Assembly (NCBI GenBank): GCA_023101885.1 | Contig: JALPQD010000076.1 | Location: 2,436,397 to 2,500,396 of the forward strand | Reading direction: 5' to 3' | Origin: Typhlomys cinereus | Taxonomy: Eukaryota; Chordata; Mammalia; Rodentia; Platacanthomyidae | DNA: 64,000 nucleotides | Part shown: piece after piece, positions 12,400 to 29,043 of the stretch | How the letters are laid out: each line of letters starts with the position of its first letter | How positions within the stretch are numbered: the first letter of the stretch is position 1 | Made by a program: the position numbers and the translations under genes | Notes under the pieces: model-generated | What the model was told of the DNA's origin: nothing | Databases searched by the model: none | The model's input: only the letters and a program-made list of their open reading frames with translations

Positions 12400-13290
12400 T
12401 TCATTACCCTGGGAAAAAATGAATTTTTAGGTTATAAACGGTATCATACAGAAAAATAAATCTGTTAAAGACTTAGATGAGAAAAAATAAAACCACAGGA
12501 ATCTCCCAAGATATTAGTAAAAGCTGCACATAAGTCCAGGAAGAGAAACTCCATTCCCCTACAGCTGAACACTACAAAGATACTCTTCACTATTTAAAAA
12601 TGAAAAGTTTTTTATGTTGCAAAAGAACAACAAAACATTTAGATGTCGTTTACAGCCTAAAGTCTGAGTTGATATCTATTATACTCAAAGAGCTCTTTAA
12701 AAAATCAAGATAAAACTTGGGCAAAAAGTAGACAAAAGACTCAACTGGATGTTTCTTGCAGAGTTGCACTTCCAGATGGCTGACATGTGCAAACTCATTG
12801 CTAGAAGGGGAAAAGTAAAAAGTTTAAAGTGAGAAGTAATGTCTTTAATTTTTCAGACAGGAGAATAGTAAAAGACAAATATAACTGCTGTGGGATGGGA
12901 AGCAAGAGAAAGGTCGCTGTGGTCCATTGCAAAGGGACATGTAAAAGATTGGAAGCCTTTTTAAAAAGCAACCAGGCAGCATTGTATAAAATTAAAACTA
13001 CATGTGTCCTGTTGTCCAGGAGCTCTCCTTCCCAGGGAAATGAAAGAAATGCCCATGTGATATACCATGTCATAGACGTTTGTTCCACTGTGTTTATGGT
13101 AACAAAAACCTGGAATCAAAATGCATGCCTGTCGGTGGATGAGTAGCTCCAAACTGTGGCATTAAAAAGAGCGCAGTAGTGTCATATCCAAGGGGCACAG
13201 AGAAGTTTTCCATGAAGTACTGTTCAGCAAGAAGAATTAGATTAAGAAAAATATGTGTAATGTCTCCATTTTTGTAAAACAAATCATGGT
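12400..13290 (+). mobile_element. Ancient LINE-1 ORF2 3' fragment, sense
   Basis: GCAAAAAGTAGACAAAAGAC, TCCAGATGGCTGACATG and AACAAAAACCTGGAATCAAA follow, in the right order, landmarks of the ORF2 C-terminal region of old L1M elements. Heavily mutated; the left boundary is approximate. Confidence 0.55.
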
Positions 13291-15319
<2,029 letters not shown>

Positions 15320-15375
<56 letters not shown>

Positions 15376-15616
15376 GTGTCAAAGGGCACTATGTGTGCCT
15401 GTGGAAGTCCAAGGATGACCTTGGGAATCATCCTGGATTAGTCTCTACCTCATTTTTGCTTTCGCTCTGGGGTTTTTCCAAGCTCTGCCTTCCAAGGCTA
15501 TAAGTACAGGCCACTGCCATTTACACATAGTGTTTTTACACAGGATTTGGGATCTGAACTGAGGTCCTTCTGCTTTTGAGGCAGAGGCCTAACCCTTCAT
15601 CCATCTCTCCAGACTT
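15320..15616 (-). mobile_element. B2-like SINE, antisense, with (TG)n
   Basis: (TG)n at 15320-15379, then the family body in complement: AAGGGCACTATGTGTGCCTG, ATCCTGGATTAGTCTCTACC, GGCCACTGCCATT, ending ATCCATCTCTCCAGAC. Lies in the intron between exons B and C. Confidence 0.9.
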
Positions 15617-15782
15617 CATGGATTATAATTTTAAGGATCATATTTCTTGATCTAATAAGATTGGCTAGATGCAATCACATATATGAAGCCCATAATGGAC
15701 TTTTTTTCTTTGTTTTATGTTGTTGCTATTGATTTTTCCCCAAAACTGGAAAAATCAGAAAAGAGAAAGCATCTAAGTACAC

Positions 15783-15910
15783 GTTGAATATCACTTATCT
15801 GAAGTATTTTAAATTTCATAGGTTTTTTTTTCAGAATACTTGTATATTAATATGTCTTGGGCACGGAATTCAAGTTGAAATACTCAACAAGTGCTCATAA
15901 AATTTCAGAT
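15783..15910. mobile_element. Probable pogo/Tigger-like MITE fossil
   Basis: The left end GTTGAATATCACTTATCTGA and the right part TTTCAGATAAG look like decayed inverted ends. They resemble the TATCCCTTAT start of the element at 37700. Short, non-coding, family not certain. Confidence 0.4.
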
Positions 15911-16481
15911 AAGCTTAAGGCTGCTTAATCTGTGTGGGTAATCCAGACAGAAGCTGGGTCAGGAGTGAAACTGGTTTAAACAGTCTGAAAGGCACAGGGA
16001 GGCCCACTGTCCCACACGCCTACCTTGCAGAGGAGGCCGGAGGTGAACGTACAACAGCAGCAGGCTCCTACCGAGCCTGATGGTCATTCTTTGCAGCTGC
16101 TTTACTCTTGGGCATGTTTAATAGGCATTTCCAAGATTGGACAGGAGTAAATTGGCTCTGTTCTCTTCTACAAGCAGAGACTTGGGCAACTAATTTCATC
16201 AGTCTTCATTTACTGGGTCTATTAACAGAAAAGAATGACCTGTGTTTTCTGTGTTGCCTATATAAATCAAATCTGTTCTCTAGTGCTGTAAATCCGAGGC
16301 CTTTAGAGGTGGCATGTAAGCAGGGAATGGACCCACAATAAAGACAGAAAATTAGGTTTATGCCTCATATTTGCTTGGTGGCACCTAGCGGATTATTTCT
16401 TCTGCTCCCGCTCCTTCCTCCTCCTTTCTTCTCTTCTTGTAGAAAGGTCAGGAAAAGTGTGGAACAAAACCAAACATTTAA

Positions 16482-16560
16482 AGGGGCTCAGTGCTGCAGC
16501 ATCTCCTAGCACACGTAAGGCCCAAGTTTCGATTCCAGTCATCACAATCAATAAATGAAT
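16482..16560 (+). mobile_element. ID SINE
   Basis: GGGGCTCAGTGCTGCAGCAT, then CCTAGCACACGTAAGGCCC and GTTTCGATTCCAGTCATCA (B-box) with an A/T-rich tail follow the ID pattern. The 5' A-box part is degraded. Confidence 0.65.
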
Positions 16561-16660
16561 AATTGCACAAGCAAAAACAAACTCAAGCTCCATAATAAAC
16601 TGACAAGTAAATTAAATGGAGATGAATGGAGATGAATCCAGTTGTCATATAAGAGATTTG

Positions 16661-16939
16661 GGGGGGCTGGAGAGGTGGCTCAGGGGTTAACCCTCTGCCT
16701 TGCAGGCAGAAGGTCCTGAGTTCAGATCCCAGATCCCAGGTATAGACGCCAGGTGGAAGCAGGGGCGGCCTGCGTTTCTGGCCCTGGTAGGGCGGAGCCT
16801 GTGAATCCCTGGGCGGAGGAGGTGGAAGCGTCCATGGTGGTTCCAGAATTCGTCCGTGGTTCTACACACACACAGACGCGCGCACACATACATACGCACA
16901 CACTTACAATTGAATAAATAAAAATTAAAAAAAAAAAAA
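16661..16939 (+). mobile_element. B2-like SINE, sense, with target-site duplication
   Basis: GGGGCTGGAGAGGTGGCTCA start, GGTCCTGAGTTCAGATCCC (B-box), a (CA)-rich stretch near 16865-16905, and an A-run tail to 16939. AAGAGATTTGG occurs just before it (16651-16661) and just after it (16940-16950), consistent with target-site duplication. It inserted immediately upstream of another copy of the same family. Confidence 0.92.
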
Positions 16940-16949
16940 AAGAGATTTG

Positions 16950-17240
16950 GGGGCAGGAGACATGGCTCAGGGTTTAAGCCTTTGCCTCAGTAGCAAAAGG
17001 TCCTGAGTTTGGATACCAGATCCCACATCAAAGCACCAAACAAAAATGGCTGCGGTCTGCACTTCCAGCCCTGGAAGGCAGAGCCTAGGAATCCCCAAAG
17101 CCAAGCAATAAAAAGATAGAATAATCCAGGATAATTCCTAAAGTCACTCTTGGGCCTCCATAGGCACGCACAGTGCCCTGGTCTATATTCACACGCACCT
17201 ACACACATGCACCTACACATAGTAGATAAATAAATAACTA
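16950..17240 (+). mobile_element. B2-like SINE, sense
   Basis: A second copy directly after the first: GAGACATGGCTCAGGGTTTA, GGTCCTGAGTTTGGATACC, AATCCAGGATAATTCC, ending in CA-rich sequence and ATAAATAAATAA. More diverged than the copy to its left, hence older. Confidence 0.9.
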
Positions 17241-17370
17241 ATGGGGTTTGCTCTTTCCATTGTCTCCCTACTACTTAATCAAACTGTGTATCAATTCCAG
17301 GATCGGCTGTAGACTATTAAGCCTGCCTTTGTAGCTCTCTCACCTTAGTCATTGAACAGGTGACCACAAA

Positions 17371-17440
17371 GGGCTGGGGGTGTTGCTTAGTGTGTGGCAT
17401 GTGCTCAGCCACAGCTAAAAGAAGAAATAACTGAAGAAGC
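17371..17440 (+). mobile_element. ID SINE, diverged
   Basis: GGGCTGGGGGTGTTGCTTAG and TGGCATGTGCTCAGCC follow the ID 5' half. The B-box half is poor, and an A-rich stretch follows. Confidence 0.65.
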
Positions 17441-19869
<2,429 letters not shown>

Positions 19870-20600
19870 ACCTTCTTTTTCTTATTTTTATTAATTACAT
19901 TTGTTGTTTGACACATGTGCCTAGTACATACCAACCTTGTTCCCCACCCTCATCTTCTCCCCTCTGTCTCTAACACTCATTTACCCATCCCTGCTTCCTT
20001 ATAGATATTTTTCTCATATTCATGTCAATTTTTTGTTTCCTTTTATTTCCTTTTGTTTTGCGATCCACTGAGTTCACCCAGGGTCATCTGCATAACCATG
20101 GGTCTGACACTATCCTTTGTTACCAAGTGTGTTCAGTCAACAGTGTGTATATAGCTGAAGTCAATGACTGGCTTTCTCTCGGATTCTATCAGTAGCCTGT
20201 ATGTAATTCAGCAGTAAGAAGTAGGGACCCCCTGAGCAGTTCTCTCATGCATTACCGACTATTGACCAGACCAGTCTTGTATGAACCCACAGTAGGTAAT
20301 CATAGCTTCTCTGAGCCCGTAATCACAATGCTTATGTCATGACAGAAGACAGCACTTTTCAGCCTTTCTCCCTATCTTCCTGGTCTTACATGTTTCCCAC
20401 CTCTTCTTCCATAGTGTTCCCTGAGGCTTAGAAGGGTTACCATAAATGTTTTATTTAATGCCTAGACCTCAGTCACCACTTATTCTCAGCATCTCAGAAT
20501 TTTTATACACAACCATTACTATGCATTCACCATCATTCCCTGGAAAGAGAGTCTTGTAGAATTCATTTCTAAAGTCCATCAGTTAGAACAAAGCAAGTGC
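19870..20600 (-). mobile_element. LINE-1 3' UTR, antisense
   Basis: It has a C/T-rich tract near 19940-19975, a GAGTTCACCCAGGGTCATCT motif shared in variant form with 420-440, and CCTCTTCTTCCATAGTGTTC followed by CCTGAGGCTTAG near 20400-20430. The last is the complement of the segment starting near 6450 in the sense copy. Ends uncertain. Confidence 0.65.
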
Positions 20601-20959
20601 AAATATCATTACATATTACTCAAAAGACTGTATATGTTTGCATTTATGTGTTGTATTCTTGTCTTAGGCACTATGGTAGACTCTTATTATGGATGGTCAA
20701 TGTATCTGTGTGGGTGTTGCCTTCTGAAGAGTTGTTAGTTTAGTAAGTGAAATTAGGTTCACATATGGAAAACTCTAATATGAGGTAGAACATTCTGTCA
20801 ATGGAAATGCAGATAAAGTATGGCTGAGCATCAGAGCACTAGAAATGCATTATTTGAGGTTATTAATGGTTTCTTAAGATAGGTGAGTTAGGTTTATCTG
20901 TGAAGTACAAGTTGGATTTGGTTATATGGGAATGTCATATTGAGGTTTCTCTTTTGGAT

Positions 20960-21262
20960 TCCTGTAGGGCAAGTCTACCCCTCTACAGTGATGGCATTAG
21001 GGGGTAAGGTCATAAGTGTGGAGTCCTCATGAGTGGGATTTATGCCCTTGTGACAGAGACTTTGGAGAGCTCCTTTGCACCTTCACCATAATGTAGCAAG
21101 GGGTACCCTCTTTGGGGAGTGGTCCCTCACCACACAAAGAATCTGCCAGCACCTTGATCATGGTCTTCCCATCCTGCAGAACTGTGAGAGATAAGGTTTT
21201 GTTAGTTGTCAGCCACCAGACTGTGGTATTTTATTATAGCAGCTCGATGGACAAAGACACCT
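20960..21262 (+). mobile_element. MaLR (MLT1-like) solo LTR, decayed
   Basis: Landmarks in order: a GGCATTAGGGGGTAAGGTCA stretch, a GAGTCCTCATGAGTGGGATT stretch, AATCTGCCAGCACCTTGATC, CAGAACTGTGAGAGATAA, and the end TTATAGCAGCTCGATGGAC. These match the usual 3' half of MLT1-type LTRs. There is no internal region and no coding capacity. Old endogenous relic. Confidence 0.75.
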
Positions 21263-21349
21263 CCCCTTCCCTTATTAGACTTCTAAATCAAAATGCATCT
21301 CCACATTCCAGCCTCCTGTGTAGAAGACTGGATTATGAGATGACTGGAA

Positions 21350-23490
21350 CATTAAGGGAGAATCCTCAAGTTAGATTCATTTCCAAACATGCAAGGATGG
21401 TTCAACATATGTAAACCAGTTGATGTAAGTCATCACATAAGTGGACAAAAAGAGAAAGACTACATGATCGTCCTAATACATGTTGAAATGGCAATTGACA
21501 AAATCCAACATCCTTCCTTGACAGAAGTCCTAGAAAGATTAGGGTTGGAGAGACCCTGTCTCAGTATATTGACAAACCTATAGGAGACATTTTCCTAAAT
21601 AAAAAAAGCTAGAAGCATTCCCACTAAGACCACAAATGAGACAAGGCTGTCTACTCTTACCATCCCTGTTCAATATAATGCTTGAATTCCTTGTCAGGAA
21701 TAAGACAAGAGAAGGAAATAAAAGTAATGCAAATAGGAAATGAAGAAATCAAAATATTACTACTTAGTGATCATATGATTCCATACATCAGATACCCCAA
21801 TAGCTCCACTAAAAAACTGCTAGAGATGGTTAATACATTCAGTAAAGTTGCAGGCTACACAATCAACATTAAAAAATCCATATGTTCCTATATACCAAAG
21901 ATAAACAGAGAAATGAGGGAAATGGTCCTTTTTACCACACCTCAAAGAAAATAAAATACTCTAGAATAAACCTAATGGGAGAAGCAAAAGACTTATGCAA
22001 TAAAACTTTGAAACACTTTAAAAAATTGAAGAAGACACCAGAAAATGGAAAAATCTCCCATGTTCATGGATTGGTAGGCTAAATAGTGAGAAATGACTGT
22101 ACTATGGAAAGCAATCTACAGATTCAATGTAATCCCTATATAAATTTCAATGCAATTTTTTACAGACATTGAAAAAACAATAAGATGCAAGCACAGAAGA
22201 CCACAGATAACAAAAACAATCCTGAGTAATAAAAATAAATCAGCAGGAGGAATCACTAAACCTAACTTCAAATTACACTACAATTATGTATTTTTTTAAA
22301 AGAGCAGCACAGATAGACACACAGACCAATGGAATAGAACTGGAGACCTAGGAATAAACCCATACACCTACAGCTACATGATTTTCAATGAAAGAGTCAA
22401 AAAAAATATAATAGGGAAAAGTATCTTCAATAAATGTTGCTAGATACCTACCAGATACCTATATGCAGAAGCATGAAACTTGATTCCTAGCTTTTATCCT
22501 ACACAAAAAAATCAATCCTAAATGGATCAAAGATCTCAATGTTAAATGTGTAACTCTGTAACTCCTTGAGGAAATTGTAGGGCCAACACTTCAAGACATA
22601 AGCTTGTTTTTAAACAAAACCCCATCTGCATAGGAACTACACCCAACAATTTGTAAGTGGAGCTACATTAAATTTTAAAAGTTCTATTCAGCAAAAGAAA
22701 TAGTCATCCGAGTAAAAAGGCAGCTCACAGAGTGGGAGAAAATCTTCATTAGTAATAAATCTGACAGTGAACTGATGTCCAAAATACACAAAACTCAAAA
22801 AAAAAAACTAAACAAAAAGAAAGAAAATAACCCAATTAAAAGATAGACCTAAGAACTAAATCAAAAGTCCACAAAAGAAGAAGCACAAAATTCCAAGAAA
22901 TACCTAAAAAGAAGTACTTATATCTCTAGCCATTAGGGAAATGTAAATTAAAATTACTTTGAGATTTTATTTCATCTCAGTCAGAATGGCCAAGATCAAG
23001 AGAAACAAATGACAAATTCTGGCAAGGAGTAGAGAAAAGGGCTCTTATCTGTTATTGGTGGGAATGGAAACTGGTACAGTCACTACAGAAAGCTGTATGG
23101 AGGGTCCTCAAAAACTTCAGGATGAAAACACCTTATGACCCATCTATACCACTCCTGGTCATGTTCCAAAAAGAGTCTATATTCTACCTCAGGGACACCA
23201 ACACATCTGTGCTTGTCTCAGCACAGTTCACAATAGCTGAGAACTAGATCCAGACTAGATGTGCATCAACTGATAAATAGGTAATGAAAATGCAACACAT
23301 AAACACAATGGAATATTATGAATCCATTAAGAAGAATGATATTATGAAATTTTCAGGCAAATGAATGGAACTGAAAAATATATACATTGCCCTGTCTGCA
23401 GTAACTCAAGCATAGAAAGAAAAACACTACATGTTCTCACTTATATGTAGATCCTACCTTTGAAGCAACAGATCTCTATATTCCATTGAT
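21350..23490 (+). mobile_element. LINE-1 ORF2 3' half, sense, dead
   Basis: About 2.1 kb of ORF2: the reverse-transcriptase part (DKIQHPSLTEVLERLGLERP-like reading near 21500), a thumb region (KVAGYTINIKKSICSYIPK near 21850), then the C-terminal region to the end. Frameshifts and stops are frequent. The catalytic YxDD-type box (F/YADD in active L1) reads LSDH here, so the second Asp is lost. The 5' end is truncated next to the LTR relic and the 3' side is interrupted by a SINE. Confidence 0.92.
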
Positions 23491-23497
23491 AATACAT

Positions 23498-23750
23498 TTT
23501 TTTCGCATGTGGATGTGGTGTGGAAGAGGATACTTCAGTGTGCGTGTGTCTATGGAGGCCAAAGGGTAACACTGGGAATCATCCTGGATTGCTCAGCCTC
23601 CTTATTGCTCTGCTCTGGGGTTCCCCAGAATATGCCGCCCTGAGCAGGGTGCTGCCATTTTTGTCCAGCATTTTTATGTGGGGGATCTGAACTCAGCTCC
23701 TTTTGCTTTTGAGAAATGGCTTTAACCCTGTGTTATCTCTTCGTTCCAAA
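23498..23750 (-). mobile_element. B2-like SINE inside L1, antisense
   Basis: The body shows AATCATCCTGGATTGCTC, GGTGCTGCCATTTTTG and GGGGATCTGAACTCAG in complement orientation. AATACAT occurs on each side (23491-23497 and 23751-23757), possibly a short target-site duplication. It splits the L1 between ORF2 end and 3' UTR. Confidence 0.85.
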
Positions 23751-23757
23751 AATACAT

Positions 23758-25200
23758 CTTGAAGTCACAAAGGAGCTAAGGGGTGGGGGTGATATGAGGA
23801 GAGCTAGTAAAGTGACAAGAACATAAGTAGTTTGAAGGTTTAAAGCGATATGATAGAGACAACAGCTTGAGGCTAAAAGTAGGGGAGAGGTAAAGAGTGA
23901 TAGAGTAGGGAGGGAAAAAGGAAACCTTCTATACTACAATTTTATCAAAAATCATATTCTTAATGAAGTATGAACAGATATACTCTATACAGGGGAACAC
24001 AGAAAGAGGAAGATTAGGTAAAATGGAGACTGCCCTGTAATGCTCTACCAAAAAGTCATAGACAATTAATCAAAATTACCAGTACCAGTTATGTGATGCC
24101 TTCTAATGAGCTGATGGACAGAAAGGTCCTAAAGATCCCCAAAACAATATGTTTTTGTCTTTGTTCTTGGTTACCCTTCAGAAACTGATAGTAAGAACCT
24201 ATTGCTGAAAACTCTACACACACAATGATCTCAGCACATGGACAAAACAAGCTGAAACTGATCTAGAAGTTTCCTCCTTGCTCTCCAGATTTAATAGTAC
24301 CAGAAGGTACGATGCAAGTTGCTGAAAGAGAAAGTAATCAACAGTCTTACGCAGCTGTGAAAGCTGCAAGCTACAATAGTAACTACCCTGGCAAGAATTG
24401 ACCATCTGTGCAATGGTGGCATGAATGTTAAGGGAGTAACCAACTACCTTCTGATTGGATTTAAGGCCTGCTTTGCAATAGAGAACACATTCCTGGTACT
24501 GAAATCAAGGCCAAGAAACTGTGGAGGGGCAAGCAATAGGTCTTGCAGGGGAACAAACTACTACTAACTGCCATTACAACATATATCATTATTCTCATAG
24601 ATTGGAGAAACAGTCTACACTCACATTATATGTCTCCTTTTGCAATGGAAGGTATTTGATACAGAGAGTCAAAACTAATTAAAGCATGAAGAATAAGTCA
24701 CTGTGAATTGCATGGTCCTAAAATGACGTCTAAATCACTCCTTGACCTAAGGCTCAGGGAATATTATGGAAGAAGAGGCAGCGAGAATGTAAGAATCTAG
24801 GGTGCGGAGGGGTGCTGAGAGACAGTGTCTTCTGGACATGACAGAGCTGCCACATCCATAAACTCACTGCAGTTTTGTCTTAACTTCTATGATACCTGCA
24901 TGGGATCTGGCCTATCTACATTTCACCATGGAAAAGGGAAGATCTCAAGAGGTTCCAAATCTCTCAGAGACTATTGAAAGTTCATGCTGACTGTGGGAAG
25001 GAGAGTTACATTATCAATATTCCAGCAAGTGCCAGGCACATGCCACTGACAGCAATCCAGTGAAACTCGGTAGGCCACCTATGCTGAAAGATGTGAAATT
25101 AGGAGGGGTAATTGGTAAGGAATTAGAAGTGTTGCAGTGGGAAAAGGAGTAGTTAGGGGCATTCACAGGAAACGTTAAAATAATAAAAACAAAATTAAAA
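23758..25200 (+). mobile_element. LINE-1 3' UTR region, sense, diverged
   Basis: Probably the 3' UTR of the L1 starting at 21350. It includes G/A-rich stretches, and AGGCTCAGGGAATATTATGG plus GAAGAAGAGGCAGCGAGAAT near 24750 match the segment near 6450 of the other sense copy. It ends in A-rich sequence near 25200. Part of the interior is unassigned. Confidence 0.55.
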
Positions 25201-25382
25201 GTAAAGGGAAGATTGTGGCTTGGAAAGGGAACGTAGAAGTGGAGGTCAGTTCATCAATATGCAAGGAAGCTTTTTCTCATTGAAGGGCTAAAGGCTGGAG
25301 AGCCACATTGTAAAGAGTTAAGGCTCTTCTGTGGAGAAGCACAGATTTAGCAAGAGCATGAGTTGGTGTGCGTGCGTGTGTG

Positions 25383-25384
<2 letters not shown>

Positions 25385-25425
<41 letters not shown>
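25385..25425. repeat. (TG)n microsatellite
   Basis: About 20 uninterrupted TG units following GTGCGTGCGTGTGTGGGG. Confidence 0.95.
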
Positions 25426-25429
<4 letters not shown>

Positions 25430-25771
25430 GTAGTGTGTTTGCTTTGCTTTGTTTTGTGTATTTGGAGGGACAAATTTGGTGTAATATCAGTGGTAAAAAA
25501 TCCAAACTGATTTATTACTCTACATACAAAAGAGTTCTTTTTATGATTTGTTTGCTGACACACAGTCTTGCTCTACAGTCCAGCCTGACCTAGAACTTGC
25601 TTTGTAGTGAGGTTGACTTCCAACAACAGCTGAGCTTCCAAATATAACTATTGCTTTCTGCTCTAAGTTGCCATTTAGAAAGATATATCTACTCCATTAT
25701 AAATTCCAAGGAATGTAGCGCCAATCTGAGACAAACCTGATTACTTTCCAAATCAGAGGATCTCCGTCTAA

Positions 25772-25782
25772 CACAAGAGCAC

Positions 25783-25840
<58 letters not shown>

Positions 25841-26092
25841 TGTGTGTGTGTGTCAGAGGGCACTCTATGTGCCAATGGAAGCCCAAAGGTGACTTCAGGA
25901 ATCATCCTGGATTGCTCTACTTTTTGCTTTGCTGTGGAGTTTCCCAGACTCTACCTTCCAAGGCTGGAAGTACAGGCCACTATCATTCTGCCCTGTGCTT
26001 TTACGTGGGATCTGGTATCCAAACTCAGGTCCTTCTGTTTGTGAGGCAGAAGCTTAACTCCTGAGCCATCTCTCCAGCCCCACAAGAGCACT
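25772..26092 (-). mobile_element. B2-like SINE, antisense, with 12-bp target-site duplication
   Basis: Element at 25784-26080, flanked by perfect copies of CACAAGAGCACT (25772-25783 and 26081-26092). A (TG)n stretch runs to about 25852. The body ends in CTGAGCCATCTCTCCAGCCC, the clean complement of the family's 5' end. Among the least diverged copies here. Confidence 0.95.
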
Positions 26093-26995
26093 TTCATGCC
26101 TTCCTCCCTCCTCCTCCCAAGTACTCCCTGAAACCATTCCCATCCATAATCTTAAAGGACTCCTCTTTTACCAGGATCATGATTCCTAGAGTGACTTTGC
26201 ATCTTCATTCATCACCACAGGAATGTGGACATGTCACAAAATCAGGAGTTTTACTCTAAAATCATCTTCTGACCATGAGTGGTGAGAGGCCCAGGCATCT
26301 ATCAGCACCGCTCGTTGCTATCAGGGCAAGATGGTATGAGGGAATAAATCATCCTGAGAAGGTGTGGGCAGGTTGTTCATTTCCTAGAATGCTTCCAAGA
26401 ATTTTTGCTTTGCTTATTTGTGCGTGGTTTTGGATAGACTTTTCAAAGTAATCTTGTTGATGGAGTTTGTGATGATTCGTTGCAAGTTTCAAAATAAATT
26501 TTTCCACTCAAGTCAGTAAATCAAATTTCTCTCAACTAGCCATCCCACCTTAAGTTCCTGCCCATGGTCTGCCCACAGCCACCACCCTTTGACTTGAAAA
26601 GCTACTTTAAGACCGTGGATGTCACCTTCTCAGGCACCAAAATTCATCAAGGCCTTGGAGCTGAGCCACTCTCGGATTTCCACTGGCATTTCCAGTCTGC
26701 ATAGCTGAGCAACCCTCCTTGAAGTGGAATGTGATTATTGGCAAAAGAATGTAGAATCAACTTTAATTTGAAAGAAAAATCAGATTTTTTTCTCCATGAA
26801 ATTTATTAGGAAAGAGATGGAAAAGAGAATTTACTTACCAGAAGAGAAAAGGATTCTTTTAAAATATTGATCTCAATTTCCCAGATTCCACATTGGTGAT
26901 AACCATTAAGAAGTTAACAACTATTGTATTCCCACTGTTAGAAGAAATGTACCATGTGAATGCTGAAGTATTAGCACTGATTAAGAAGGAGGGTT
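26093..26995. other. Intron, no gene
   Basis: Intronic sequence. A short open stretch near 26580-26703 reads like protein for about 40 codons but has no splice sites or recognisable family; left unannotated. Confidence 0.5.
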
Positions 26996-27310
26996 TAAAG
27001 CTGTGGAGATGGTTTAGTGGATAAGACACTTGCTAGGTTTCCCCAGAGCCATGTAAAAGTCAGTCACTTGTGGTGGTTGCCTGTAAAACCAGTGCTCAGG
27101 AGGCAAAGATAGGGACTCTCCAATACAAGCTGACTGCTAGATTAACTGATTGGTGAGCTCTGGGTTCAACTGAGAGACCCTATCTCAGTTAAGTGGAGAA
27201 TGATCTAAGAAAACACTTGATGTCAACTTAGGGCCTCTACACACATGCACACAGATACATGCATGTACACACACACATAAAACACACATACGCATATATA
27301 CAACAAAAAA
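26996..27310 (+). mobile_element. Diverged B2/B4-type SINE, sense
   Basis: AAGCTGTGGAGATGGTTTAG start, GTGGTTGCCTGTAAAACC, AACTGAGAGACCCTATCTCA, and a CA-rich end. The layout is tRNA-related, but the copy differs from the abundant family. Confidence 0.6.
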
Positions 27311-27654
27311 GTAGGATTTCTTTAACACTTTTAATACAAAGTTGTATACTTCTTTAATAAATGTGCTACTATTATAAGGTCAAGCATATTTGAAATAGGG
27401 ATGAAATAGTAGTGCATGTGTATCAAATGAAACTTACCATATCCCTTTCCACCCATGGCACCATTGAGTCGTATTAGCATAAAGTGTTCATAACCTTTAC
27501 ATTGCTGCTATAAACTGGGGTGTTGTGTCTTATAAATTCTAATGACTTGCACTGCTCCACATTAAGCTGAATTTTGAGTGCGACTGCCAGCATTCCCTGA
27601 GGTCTCAGCCTTTTAGATCATTCACTTACTTAAATTGAAAAAAAAGATGAATGA

Positions 27655-27930
27655 ACTCATTCTCTGTGCTAGGGCTCTCCTGAGTGCTGGGGATATAGCA
27701 GTGCATGTGACAGGTGAATTCCCTGTTCTTCTGGAGCTCAACAGCTAGAAAAGATGATATTTAAAGAGAGAAGTCGAGGTCAGACGGAGTGTGTGCCAAG
27801 GAAATGTAACCCAAAGGACTGTTTCCCAGAGAATATGACAACAGACTGGAAGGAGGAATACTAGTGTGTAAAGAAAAGAGCTCGTGGTCAGGATTCAGAG
27901 TGCTTTCATTACATTGACAGGAAGCACACT
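27655..27930 (-). mobile_element. L2 LINE 3' fragment, antisense
   Basis: AGTGCTGGGGATATAGCAGT and TGTTCTTCTGGAGCTCAACA are the complement of the L2 3'-end phrases around the GCTCCATGAGGGCAGGG and CTGTATCCCCAGCGCC landmarks. Old and diverged. Confidence 0.7.
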
Positions 27931-28444
27931 TGAGGGGGTTAGTCCAAGACAGGTTCATTTCTCCTCCATGTCATTATCCCGTGGAGGAGTACACTGGTCG
28001 TGAGCATGTTGATAATACATTTTGTTGCTATCTGGCATTTAACTATCAAGGCCTTTTTTCCAGGGAACTCTTCCTCTTAACCAGGCCTGTTACCTACTAA
28101 AGATGGCTAGGGAGCCCTGTGAGTGTGCCTTTGATATACCGACCAGCCTTTAGGCGTCTCCTCCTCATCGGACTTCCCCAAACCAACATTCCCCTGCTTT
28201 AAGTCAGCTGAGGCCAACATGTCAGACACCATCTGACTTGCTGTTATTCAAAATGGCCAATGCTAAACTCATTCGAGTTATCTACCCTGCCTTAGCCACC
28301 CCTTTTTCTGAGATCCCCAGTAAAGGCTCTGGTTCATGTTGTGCCTTCTCTCTCTCCAGTCTCCTGGTGAAATCCACCATGGAGCTTTCCTGCCTGACAT
28401 GTCAGACGATTCTCTGAAGTCTTGATCATTCTGTTGGATGCGTG
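27931..28444. other. Intron, no gene
   Basis: No repeat or coding sequence recognised. Confidence 0.5.
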
Positions 28445-28720
28445 AGAACATGTACTTTCCTGTTCTGGGTGCTACTAGGCATTGAATTCAGGGCCTTACT
28501 CGTACTGGGCAAGCACTCTGCCTCAGATACATCCCAACTCTTTTTTTTTTTTTAATTTTTATTTTTTATTTTGCTACACAGTCTTGCTAAATTGACCAAA
28601 CTGGCTCAGATCCATGAACCCACTCTGTAATCCAGGCTGGGCTTAAAGTTGCAGTCTTCCTGTCTCACCCTCCCGATATCTGGGATTATAGACCAGGGTC
28701 ACCAGAACTGGCTAGCATGA
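28445..28720 (-). mobile_element. B1-ID dimer, antisense
   Basis: The complement of an ID unit (GGCAAGCACTCTGCCTCAG) is followed by a T-run and then the complement of B1 (ACACAGTCTTGCTAAATTGA; CAGGCTGGGCTTAAAGTTGC; CTGGGATTATAGACCAGGG). Same B1-ID order as 11725-11990. Confidence 0.8.
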
Positions 28721-28988
28721 AAACCTTTATTATGTCCTAAAGCTTGGGAGCCACATACCATCAGTATGAAAACCAAGAAAGGGCAAGGTTGCTGACCTCA
28801 CAGAGTTTGACAGGAGAGAGGGAATGGGGGTGGGGGGATTGCATGGTCTTCTGGTGCGTAGTCGGTGGCTCAGGCTATGGACGGTTCAGGGAGAAAGTGT
28901 ACAACCAGCAGGCTCATCAATCAATGAAGGTTAACAGCTGCCTGTTTTCATCTGTGTAACAACCAAGTATCAGACCCCCCCATACCCC

Positions 28989-28989
28989 A

Positions 28990-29041
<52 letters not shown>
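28989..29041. repeat. (CA)n microsatellite
   Basis: About 26 uninterrupted CA units with a short C-rich lead. Confidence 0.95.

Positions 29042-29043
<2 letters not shown>

Noticed and set aside
21389..22082. Possible retroviral or host reverse-transcriptase gene
   Set aside because: Sequence order and flanking context are LINE-1 ORF2; frames are broken and the catalytic box is altered.
25784..26064. Cys-Val repeat ORFs reading into a 'protein-like' tail
   Set aside because: The reading is a (TG)n tract plus the antisense B2-like SINE body, and the same tail recurs at other copies of the SINE.
26560..26703. Protein-like reading of about 40 codons near 26.6 kb
   Set aside because: No flanking splice sites of quality, no family recognised, and it ends in a stop without context; likely chance.
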